DNA of 6,149 bases from Caldisericota bacterium. Its GTDB lineage: Bacteria; Caldisericota; Caldisericia; Cryosericales; Cryosericaceae. The stretch's first letter is position 1. Each line of letters begins with the position of its first letter. The stretch is from assembly GCA_026390245.1 (NCBI GenBank), contig JAPLGI010000049.1:1-6149 (forward strand), given 5' to 3'. Made by a program: the position numbers and the translations under genes. The notes below the pieces were generated by a model. That model was not told where the DNA came from and did not search any database. It worked only from the letters and a program-made list of their open reading frames with translations. Positions 1-6,063 of this stretch are shown here, piece by piece.

Positions 1-535
1 TCTCGCCGAGGATATGGTGCGCGTCATGCTGGAAGACAAGGGTGGCAGCCTGTGGTTTGGCTCGTACGTTGCGCCAGCAGGCGGGCTCGCAATACGCAAT
101 GCATCCGGGTGGCAGACATTTGCGACCTCTGGCGGCCTGCCACACAACGATGTGGTCACTCTGTTGGAGGCACCCGACGGCACTGTCTGGGTCGGGACAG
201 GCTTCCTCGACGATGGCGGTGCAGTTCAGTTCGAGCGCAAAGGTGACTCCTGGCAACCACGGCGGACACTGGGCAAAGCCGGAGGACTGGCAGGAGGCAA
301 GGCTCGTTCGATCTATGTGACCTCAGGTGGCACCCTGATCATCGGATCCGAATACCAGGGCATGGCGGTCCAGACAAGTAGTGGATTCAGGCTACTCACG
401 ACGATGGACGGGCTGTCCAACGACGAAGTGAAGTCAATGGTGGAAGATACCAGCGGCAATCTCTGGTGTGCCACGAGAGATGGCCTCACCATCATCGATC
501 GGCAGACATTGGTGGACATAGAAGGAGGAAGATGA
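1..535 (+). CDS. Reg_prop beta-propeller protein, 3' part (5'-truncated)
   Basis: The reading frame is open to the window edge (first full codon at nt 2), so the ATG at 14 is an internal methionine and the true start lies upstream. Counting from that Met, there are at least four blade motifs of the Reg_prop type (two-component regulator propeller): E-D-x-G-G-S-L-W-F-G at about 7-16, E-A-P-D-G-T-V-W-V-G-T at 52-62, a degenerate T-S-G-G-T-L-I-I-G at 103-111, and E-D-T-S-G-N-L-W-C-A-T at 144-154. The inter-blade signatures G-L-P-H-N-D-V and D-G-L-S-N-D-E-V are also present. In known proteins such propellers are periplasmic or extracellular ligand-sensing domains, often on hybrid histidine kinases. 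This one ends just after the last blade, with no membrane segment or kinase following, so it may be a stand-alone secreted or periplasmic propeller. It is coupled to the lipoprotein gene downstream. The family call is firm; ligand and role are unknown. Confidence 0.85.
   Translation, partial: LAEDMVRVMLEDKGGSLWFGSYVAPAGGLAIRNASGWQTFATSGGLPHNDVVTLLEAPDGTVWVGTGFLDDGGAVQFERKGDSWQPRRTLGKAGGLAGGKARSIYVTSGGTLIIGSEYQGMAVQTSSGFRLLTTMDGLSNDEVKSMVEDTSGNLWCATRDGLTIIDRQTLVDIEGGR
523..528 (+). promoter_or_regulatory. Ribosome binding site deciding the lipoprotein start
   Basis: AGGAGG lies inside the last codons of the propeller gene. Three in-frame ATGs follow at 532, 535 and 538, giving spacings of 3, 6 and 9 nt. 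The 3-nt option is too close, so 535 or 538 is favoured. Confidence 0.75.
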
Positions 536-876
536 TGATGCACACACGAAGGATGCTCGGAGGACTTGTCGTTCTCCTGTTGCTGCTTGGCATCACGGGG
601 TGTCACCGCACACCGTCGCTCTCCGGACCTGTCACATCGAAGGACGATGCGGTCGCGCGTGTGACAGCCCTCCCCGACGTTGCGGCCTGGATCAAGCTGG
701 TGGAGACCAGGAGCCTGGGCAATCAGGTTGTCATCGACGTTGACTCGGAGGACGCGACCACTTACACAGTGCATGCCTATGAACTCGTCCAGGACGAACT
801 GGGTGGGCACTCGGCGACGTTCGGATGGTATGAGGTTGTCAAGGCAACCGGCATGGTGAGCTCCGTCATGCCCTGA
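535..876 (+). CDS. Small exported lipoprotein, PepSY-like fold suspected
   Basis: From ATG 535 the product is 113 residues. It starts with a basic n-region (H-T-R-R), a leucine-rich hydrophobic core and a lipobox I-T-G-C, with the lipidated cysteine at about residue 23: a clear signal peptidase II substrate, so it is membrane-anchored outside the cytoplasm. The mature part is short. It has an amphipathic helix with A-V-A-R-V-x-A-L-P-x-V-x-x-W, then a beta-rich stretch with V-V-I-D-V-D, Y-T-V-H-A-Y-E, H-S-A-T-F-G-W-Y-E-V and a final A-T-G-x-V. This helix-then-strands pattern ending in W-Y-x-V-x-x-x-T-G-x-V resembles PepSY-type domains and small lipoproteins annotated as hypothetical; that comparison is from memory and tentative. 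The start overlaps the propeller stop codon (TGA 533-535), so translation is probably coupled and the two may work together at the cell surface. Starts at 532 or 538 change the product by one residue each. Confidence 0.8.
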   Translation: MMHTRRMLGGLVVLLLLLGITGCHRTPSLSGPVTSKDDAVARVTALPDVAAWIKLVETRSLGNQVVIDVDSEDATTYTVHAYELVQDELGGHSATFGWYEVVKATGMVSSVMP

Positions 877-880
877 AGTC

Positions 881-909
881 TTGCACAGTACGACTGGACG
901 GTGCATACT
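881..909 (+). promoter_or_regulatory. Weak candidate sigma70-type promoter
   Basis: The 103-nt gap between the lipoprotein and the large membrane protein (877-979) holds TTGCAC at 881-886 and CATACT at 904-909, separated by 17 nt. The match to the consensus is poor at -35 (three of six) and fair at -10 (four of six). It would give a leader of about 65 nt. No hairpin followed by a T-run is seen in the gap, so read-through from the upstream pair is equally possible. Confidence 0.25.
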
Positions 910-969
910 GAAAACGACGACTGAGCTCAACCGTGCATCCGTTTGCGGGCTGAGGATTTGGGACGGGGG

Positions 970-974
970 GGAGG
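970..974 (+). promoter_or_regulatory. Ribosome binding site within a G-run, sets the start at 980
   Basis: GGAGG ends 5 nt before ATG 980. It is fused to a run of seven G at 965-971. The frame is open further up to a TTG at 881, but that codon has no ribosome binding site, and the intervening 33 residues look like untranslated leader. Confidence 0.75.
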
Positions 975-979
975 CGGTC

Positions 980-3811
980 ATGGACTTCAACGAAGTGAGT
1001 CGCACATACAAGGAGCTGCAGCAGCAGCTTGCAAGCAGTGCCATCACGCCGGAGCACTATCAGCAGGAGGTATCGAAACTGCGGTTCATGACATCCAGTG
1101 GTGTCTGGTGGCAGGTCGATCCAGCAACCGGGGGATGGCTGACATGGGACGGTCAGACATGGATTCCATCCGCCACAGACGACCAGTCGGCGCGACAGCA
1201 TCCGGCAACGGAGCCCGGCCAGGCGTCATCTGCCAAGCGCGGCCGGCACGGTCGCGGGGCGCCGCCCAGACAGGAGGCGGCACCACAGACCCTATGGCAG
1301 CTGGCAGTCCTGATGGTAAGGAGCTGGCTGGAGAATCTTCCCAGTACGATCGTCTCGAGCATTGTGACGGCGTGCGCAACATGGTTCTTTCATACATGGC
1401 TGCTGGTCGGTCCCAACAACACCGTCTTGTACCCGACAAAACCTATCCTTGGATGGATGGTCGATACGATGCAGAATCCCCGTGGCGGTGTAGCATTCTG
1501 GGCGGTTGTCTCCTACTTCGTTACATCCTTCTTCGGCCGGCTGTTCTCGTCGCCCGTTGCCTGGGCAAAAGGTATCGTGCTGTCTCCGTCGTGGCTGGTC
1601 CGGGCATTCCGCAATCTGAGAGCACGGGCTCTCATTCCGTTCGGGCTAGGCGGGATCGCCGCAGTCGTCATTGGATCGACGATGCACAATTACATGTCGG
1701 CCTGGGCATACGCAGCCGGGTTCCTCCTGGTGACGATGGCATTGGACATGAGCTTCGAGCACATAGCACTGCGGCTGGCACTGTCGGACCTGCGGCGCTT
1801 TCTCAAGGTGCGGCTGGCACCCTACGGGGCTGAATCGGACTATGCATTTCTGCTGTTCCCGGGCTTGGCACTTGGGTTCGCGGCTTCCGCAATGCGGCGG
1901 ACACCTACGCGCTGGGCGCAATTCACATTCTGGGGTGCTCTCGTCGTCGTGCTGGTTGCCATAGGAGGATCGATGTTGCGGCGGCGCAAGGCGACGAGGG
2001 TTCCTGGTGCCTTCCTGCTCTTCCTTGCTCTCGCATGCACTGTTGCAATCGCCTTGACACCGGTTCTTGCCGACGATGGTGGATGGGCAGAGAGCGGTCG
2101 CACCATCCAGGGTCTCACCAGGAATGCGGGCTGGCCAATGACCAAGAAGCTGGGAATTCCACCAGCAGAGGCGGCACTCCTGGCCGGACTTCTGGCGACC
2201 AACCTCGGTGCGGCATATGGATACATGAAGAAGCATGGCATTGACCCGGCGAAGCTCGGACTGCCGGACATACCTCCTCCTCTGGGCATGAATGTGGCAC
2301 CAGGGAGCGTACCTCTGACGCCGGAACAACGCAGGGCAAGGGCGGAGAAAGCTGCTGCAGACGCTGTGAAAGCCCAGGCAGAAGCAGAAGAAGCCAATTC
2401 CTGGGGAGGGTTGTTGGCAGGTGCGTGGAAGAACTGGGAAGGTGAGGCGGTTCAAATCGGAGACGCCGTGTCAGCTCTTGCTACGGGCGCCAAAGACTTG
2501 GCAGTCAAAGGAGTGGCTTCCATCTACGAAGGCGCAAAGGCGGTCTACAACGACCCCAGCGTTGTCACAACGCCCCTCAAGAACTTCGCGAACGATGTTG
2601 TCGGTGCTGCACAGGATGCATGGAACAATCCCCAGCTTATCTGGGATACCGCCAGCGGGGCCTGGAAGGATCTGAAGACGGGAGCTTCCACGGCTGTGGA
2701 CGTTGGTGGCAAGATCATCACGGGTGCCGCCGACGCCCTGTGGACGACCTTGACGGATCCCAAGAAGATGTGGGAAGCCATTAAGGACTCGGGTGGCTGG
2801 GACAACTGGGTCAAGTCCTGGGATCCCAATGTCCCCGTCCTCGATCGCTTTGGCAACGTACTGATTGGGACGGCGAAGATTGGGATGACGATCTTGACCG
2901 CCGGTCAGGCAAAGGCAGCGCTCCTGGCAGGTAAGGAGATTCTGACGGTCGCGGGTGCGCAGATTCTGAAAGGCGACCTCAAGGCAGGCGCAAAATCCCT
3001 CATCAACGGGATTATCAAGACCTTCGCTTCGGGAGAAGCCAAGGCGGCACAGACCATCGCAGACGATGCTGCCAAACTGAAAGGAGGCGTACTGAAGCCG
3101 GTAAGCAGCGCAGTCCCTTCGACGGGAGTCAATCCCGGCCACCTGAAGACAATTCAGGAAGGAGCGAAGAAGTTTGGTGTTGAAGTCGGCGTACGCCCGC
3201 AGGGGACCATCTCGGGCTTCGTGAAGAACGGAGTGCCCAAGGGACAGGATATCAAGAACAAGGGTATGAACTTCATCGACGGGTTGATCGGCGGCAAAGG
3301 GCCCGAGGGATCGGTCGGACACTTCATGCCTGACAAGAAGGCGGTAGACAAGCTCATTAACGGCATCAAGAGCAACCCAGGGATACCGAGTGGTCGGAAG
3401 GCTCAGATGATCAGGGAAATCGAGGACCGCGTCGCAGATCGGGTGGGTGAGCTTGCCGGACCGAAGGTGGGGAAGCTCATCAAGGAAGGGACGCTCACGG
3501 TGAAGGGCGGCGTCCTGGTCGACACAGCGTCGGGCCGGCCAGTCATCTCGGATCTTGACTTGTTCAAGATTACGAGGGTTGGTGGTGCGCCCGTGACGGC
3601 CGCCGAGGAGAAGGCGTTTGTCCAGTGGTGCGCTGCGCGTGGAGTCCCCGTCACCCATGGGGCGCACATGAACTGGATACCGCGAACGCCGGCTGACTAC
3701 AAAGTCTACGAGAAGATCATCAAAAGCCATGGAGTCGGGGGAAAGCCCATTATCACGGTCGGCGCAGACGGTACAGTCGGCGCAGCCAGCTACATCCCGC
3801 CGGCTCCATAG
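980..3811 (+). CDS. Multi-pass membrane protein with polymorphic-toxin stalk and C-terminal edema factor/ExoY-like cyclase domain
   Basis: 943 residues. In order: a SHOCT-like helix pair (about 8-36, with L-x-x-x-x-I-T-x-x-x-Y); a W-rich motif (41-63, G-V-W-W-Q-V-D...W-L-T-W-D-G-Q-T-W); a basic, disordered linker (64-105); about seven hydrophobic segments (roughly 122-142, 171-188, 217-235, 240-257, 287-305, 314-332, 342-363) and a weaker one at 394-414; a charged Ala-rich helix (446-473); a helical stalk (474-700) rich in A, G, W and D/N-P turns, like the pre-toxin region of polymorphic toxins; and a C-terminal domain (716-943). The last domain has G-V-N-P-G-H (716-721), R739-P740, K754-G-x-D-I-K-x-K761, D858-x-D860-L-F and H893-G-A-H-M-N898. 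This is the motif order of class II adenylyl cyclase toxins (edema factor, CyaA, ExoY). Known members make cAMP or other cyclic nucleotides in host cells once activated by a host protein; activity here is inferred. It probably heads an operon with the next two genes. Confidence 0.8.
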   Translation: MDFNEVSRTYKELQQQLASSAITPEHYQQEVSKLRFMTSSGVWWQVDPATGGWLTWDGQTWIPSATDDQSARQHPATEPGQASSAKRGRHGRGAPPRQEAAPQTLWQLAVLMVRSWLENLPSTIVSSIVTACATWFFHTWLLVGPNNTVLYPTKPILGWMVDTMQNPRGGVAFWAVVSYFVTSFFGRLFSSPVAWAKGIVLSPSWLVRAFRNLRARALIPFGLGGIAAVVIGSTMHNYMSAWAYAAGFLLVTMALDMSFEHIALRLALSDLRRFLKVRLAPYGAESDYAFLLFPGLALGFAASAMRRTPTRWAQFTFWGALVVVLVAIGGSMLRRRKATRVPGAFLLFLALACTVAIALTPVLADDGGWAESGRTIQGLTRNAGWPMTKKLGIPPAEAALLAGLLATNLGAAYGYMKKHGIDPAKLGLPDIPPPLGMNVAPGSVPLTPEQRRARAEKAAADAVKAQAEAEEANSWGGLLAGAWKNWEGEAVQIGDAVSALATGAKDLAVKGVASIYEGAKAVYNDPSVVTTPLKNFANDVVGAAQDAWNNPQLIWDTASGAWKDLKTGASTAVDVGGKIITGAADALWTTLTDPKKMWEAIKDSGGWDNWVKSWDPNVPVLDRFGNVLIGTAKIGMTILTAGQAKAALLAGKEILTVAGAQILKGDLKAGAKSLINGIIKTFASGEAKAAQTIADDAAKLKGGVLKPVSSAVPSTGVNPGHLKTIQEGAKKFGVEVGVRPQGTISGFVKNGVPKGQDIKNKGMNFIDGLIGGKGPEGSVGHFMPDKKAVDKLINGIKSNPGIPSGRKAQMIREIEDRVADRVGELAGPKVGKLIKEGTLTVKGGVLVDTASGRPVISDLDLFKITRVGGAPVTAAEEKAFVQWCAARGVPVTHGAHMNWIPRTPADYKVYEKIIKSHGVGGKPIITVGADGTVGAASYIPPAP
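1343..2071 (+). other. Membrane-spanning block within the large protein
   Basis: Residues 122-364 contain about seven hydrophobic stretches of 18-22 residues separated by basic loops (for example R-N-L-R-A-R near 211-216 and R-R-R-K-A-T-R at 334-340). The last stretch (342-363) follows the basic cluster and ends in P-V-L-A-D-D, so it reads as either a seventh helix or an internal signal-peptide-like segment. No family is recognised. Confidence 0.65.
3125..3808 (+). other. C-terminal compact edema factor/ExoY-like toxin domain
   Basis: Residues 716-943. An aligned reading against edema factor, from memory, pairs R739 with R329, K754 with K346, K761 with K353 (identical 7-residue spacing), D858/D860 with the D491/D493 metal ligands (both followed by L-F), and H893-G...N898 with H577-G...N583. 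The position of the proposed catalytic His351 is Lys759. The distance from D-x-D to H-G is 33 residues, against about 84 in edema factor, so this is a shortened version. The tail, with a Y-K-V-Y-E-K-I-I helix, a P-I-I-T-V strand and a G-A-D-G-T turn, fits the post-HG strand region. I recall similar H-G-A-H-M-x-W endings at the tips of polymorphic toxins, which favours a toxin over a metabolic enzyme. Confidence 0.65.
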
Positions 3812-3815
3812 GAGG
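3810..3815 (+). promoter_or_regulatory. Ribosome binding site overlapping the upstream stop codon
   Basis: AGGAGG shares its first two bases with the TAG stop of the large membrane protein (3809-3811) and sits 5 nt before ATG 3821. This points to translational coupling of the two genes. Confidence 0.8.
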
Positions 3816-3820
3816 CTGCC

Positions 3821-4756
3821 ATGCGACAATTGGCAATGACGACATCGGAGCGGGCCGAACTGCTTGCACGGCACGCGATCGCACACGCTCGGCAAGTCGA
3901 TTTGCTGGCAATGGTGGACAGGGACCCCGAACAGGCACCGCCGGAAGTCCTGCAGGAGCTGAGACACTGGGGAGAGGAGATTGGCGGCCTGTGGGAACGG
4001 TATCTGGCTGTCATGCCCATCGTCGCCCTGTCCAGGAGTCCCCTGAGCGGCGACCTGCTGGAGTATGCCATCGATACTGTCGGACTGGACGGGCTGTCGT
4101 GGAACTCCAGCCAGCCGCTGCGACCGTTCCAGCCACTGGCCGCGGGTTTCATTGGCCTTGCAGGCGCCCTCCGGTTGGGTTCCCCACTTGAGAAGACGCC
4201 GTTCGAAGTCCGGCCCGGCCCGGAAGTTCCCTATGTCGTGCCACGCCTGTTGGCGTTGCCCGGTGTCTGCGCAGTGCTCAGTCAGGTTCAGATCGGTCCC
4301 CATGCAGGATACGCGATTGCCTACTTCGCCGAGCATCCTGAGCAGGTGCCCAATCGTGTCAATACGTGGGGGACGGACTTCTATGAAGTTGTTGACAGCC
4401 AGGGGGTGTTGACGTGGTCCTGCGACGGTGACATTGCCGCACTGGATCGCGACTTCGACCTGAAGCCGTGGATGGAGGCTGGAAAGCTACTGTGGATTCA
4501 ACCCAGTGACACGTCGATGACTCTTCGTTCCGACACGCGGGCGTGCCCATTCCTGGCCCTGGCGGGCAGTCGTATGGACAGTACGCTGTTTGAAGGAATA
4601 CGCACCGAGGATGAGCCGTTTGTCTTTGTGCAGGAATTGATGGAAACTGCTCTGGGGCAGCCAGTGCCCGCCGATTCAGTCCCTGATGAACTCTGGAGCC
4701 TTGTGATGCCCACCGACACTCGTGCAGGAGGAGACAACAATGAGCACTCAATCTGA
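3821..4756 (+). CDS. Uncharacterised soluble protein, toxin-partner candidate
   Basis: 311 residues, not recognised. The ATG at 3821 has an ideal ribosome binding site; the next Met (residue 6) has none. There is no signal peptide and no convincing membrane segment, although 107-119 is mildly hydrophobic, so the product is probably cytoplasmic. The first ~65 residues are helical and charged (E-R-A-E-L-L-A-R-H, then a P-P-E-V-L-Q-E-L-R-H-W-G-E-E-I helix). The rest is mixed alpha/beta, with a distinctive block at 159-225: G-P-H-A-G-Y-A-I-A-Y-F, W-G-T-D-F-Y-E-V, G-D-I-A-A-L-D-R-D-F-D-L-K-P-W-M and K-L-L-W-I. The C-terminus is acidic and polar. It lies 9 nt after the toxin-like gene and overlaps the next gene by 17 nt. 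That position suits an immunity protein, adaptor or chaperone for the large protein, but this rests only on context. Codon use looks like its neighbours, with no sign of separate transfer. Confidence 0.8.
   Translation: MRQLAMTTSERAELLARHAIAHARQVDLLAMVDRDPEQAPPEVLQELRHWGEEIGGLWERYLAVMPIVALSRSPLSGDLLEYAIDTVGLDGLSWNSSQPLRPFQPLAAGFIGLAGALRLGSPLEKTPFEVRPGPEVPYVVPRLLALPGVCAVLSQVQIGPHAGYAIAYFAEHPEQVPNRVNTWGTDFYEVVDSQGVLTWSCDGDIAALDRDFDLKPWMEAGKLLWIQPSDTSMTLRSDTRACPFLALAGSRMDSTLFEGIRTEDEPFVFVQELMETALGQPVPADSVPDELWSLVMPTDTRAGGDNNEHSI
4726..4731 (+). promoter_or_regulatory. Ribosome binding site choosing ATG 4740 over GTG 4722
   Basis: AGGAGG ends 8 nt before ATG 4740. The in-frame GTG at 4722 would place the motif inside the coding sequence and has no ribosome binding site of its own. 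Confidence 0.8.
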
Positions 4757-5939
4757 CAGTGGCACAACCAGTACAACGTTCGCTCTTCGCTCTTCAGACC
4801 TCGGAGTGCTCCTGGTGGATCAGCTGCACTTGCAGCCGACTGCATTTTCCCCATTCGCCGAGGCACTGGCAGATTATGTCCCCGGGTCGGGCACCATGAG
4901 CGACCCCGCGCAGCAGCCCGCGAGCGACGCCGCGTTCGCGGCAGTCGCCGGAGTACTGGCACGGCCGGACCTGCGCCTGGAACTGCTGGTGGGTGGTGGC
5001 ATGGTACCGTTGGGAAGTATCCGCGTCTATGCATCAAGGTCCGCGGGAGACATGCTGGTTGCGATTGCGCCCGGTGACGGGGAGTGGGGTATCCGCCTCT
5101 TCGATACGCCGCGGTCCTGCTCTGAGTGGCTGGTGCACCAGATGGGTACCAACACAGGGGAAGGAGAGCCCAATCTCCTGGCACCGCCCTGCACCCTGTC
5201 AACTCTTGTCGCCGCGTTCCACACGATTGATGTGTTTCGCCGCTCGGCCTACCAGGATATGCTGGCATACCGGCGCACAGCCGACCCGACAATTACGCCC
5301 ACTGAGTTTGGATCCAGCGCAGTGGCCGCTATCCACAGCCAGGACATTCGCTGGCTTCTGCCGTCATTGCTGGTGTTGAATCCCAGCCTTGCCGAGAATA
5401 TCGGATCGATGGGGAGTGATGGCCTGGAAGAAGTTGTGAAACGGGGATTCCTTGTTGGCACCAAGCGCGCCGACGACACCGATACAGTGCTCCTGTTTGG
5501 CGAGGCAGGCATGCGCATAGGGTCCGAATTTCTGCGCAGTTGGGTGAGCAGTTGTGGCTACAGCCTTGATGTGGTCGGCCCCGACGGTCCGCGGACACTC
5601 CAGCGAGGGTACATCGCTTCCACCGCACTGGCAAACCACTGGTTCCGTTTCGATACCAGGGACGGCGTTCTTCAAGTCAATCATCAACCGCTGTCGCTTG
5701 AACAGTACGGCCAGAAAATGGGCGACCTGCTGCTTTCCGGCATGGTTGTTGAACGGCAAGCCGACGCTGCCGGGGTGGCCGTGAAGTCAAAGCAGGCCGC
5801 TCCTTCCCACCCGGTACCTCAGGAGAAGACGACGCCCAAGGATGCGGCACCCGCGAAGACCCCGAAGTTCTGCCCCGGATGTGGCGCCCCGGTGAAGCCC
5901 GGAGCCAAGTTCTGTTCCTCCTGCGGCCGGTCGCTCTGA
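4740..5939 (+). CDS. Uncharacterised protein with C-terminal zinc ribbon
   Basis: 399 residues from ATG 4740, overlapping the upstream gene by 17 nt. A Ser/Thr-rich N-terminus is followed by an alpha/beta body of unknown family (about 14-335). It includes L-R-L-E-L-L-V-G-G-G and G-S-I-R-V-Y-A-S strands, a G-D-M-L-V-A-I-A-P-G-D-G-E-W strand-turn, a helix ending W-L-V-H-Q-M, and in the second half D-G-L-E-E-V-V-K-R-G-F-L-V followed by more strands. A Pro/Lys/Ala linker (340-375) leads to a zinc ribbon with C378-x-x-C381 and C392-x-x-C395, the common short double-CxxC type. The body's helix-then-strand rhythm faintly recalls EspG-type chaperones of type VII secretion; I cannot confirm this and hold it loosely. 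There is no signal peptide or membrane helix, so it is probably cytoplasmic. As the last gene of the presumed operon it is a candidate chaperone or immunity factor. Confidence 0.8.
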   Translation: MSTQSDSGTTSTTFALRSSDLGVLLVDQLHLQPTAFSPFAEALADYVPGSGTMSDPAQQPASDAAFAAVAGVLARPDLRLELLVGGGMVPLGSIRVYASRSAGDMLVAIAPGDGEWGIRLFDTPRSCSEWLVHQMGTNTGEGEPNLLAPPCTLSTLVAAFHTIDVFRRSAYQDMLAYRRTADPTITPTEFGSSAVAAIHSQDIRWLLPSLLVLNPSLAENIGSMGSDGLEEVVKRGFLVGTKRADDTDTVLLFGEAGMRIGSEFLRSWVSSCGYSLDVVGPDGPRTLQRGYIASTALANHWFRFDTRDGVLQVNHQPLSLEQYGQKMGDLLLSGMVVERQADAAGVAVKSKQAAPSHPVPQEKTTPKDAAPAKTPKFCPGCGAPVKPGAKFCSSCGRSL

Positions 5940-6063
5940 GCGGGTGACAGATCAGGCGAAACCTCCTACCCTGAAGAGCCGGATTGGATGAAACTCTACA
6001 AGTCACGTAGTTCATATACGACACCTCCTCGACCCTCCAGGAGTGCCGAAGGAGCCAGGTACC
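5940..6063 (+). other. Intergenic region after the operon
   Basis: This 124-nt stretch holds no clear terminator. There is an AT-rich patch at 6008-6018 (around TTCATATA) that could be part of a promoter, but no matching -35 at proper spacing. A 5-bp CTCCT/AGGAG inverted repeat (6025-6029 and 6039-6043) is too weak to call. Confidence 0.4.
6048..6054 (+). promoter_or_regulatory. Possible ribosome binding site for a gene running off the end
   Basis: GAAGGAG lies 9 nt before GTG 6064, the only start in this frame with good spacing. The upstream GTG at 6043 has no room for one. Confidence 0.35.

Noticed and set aside
881..979. TTG start at 881 extending the large protein by 33 residues
   Set aside because: No ribosome binding site; ATG 980 has GGAGG at 5 nt and the homology-like part begins after it.
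943..1833. 296-residue plus-strand open frame overlapping the membrane protein
   Set aside because: Shadow of the real frame; its translation lacks hydrophobic segments and has a random Arg/Gly/Ser-rich composition.
2471..4336. 621-residue open frame on the minus strand
   Set aside because: It lies antisense to the toxin domain and the following gene, is rich in Arg, Cys, His and Gln as expected of a shadow frame, and shows no recognisable motif or ribosome binding site; the plus-strand genes have clear domains.
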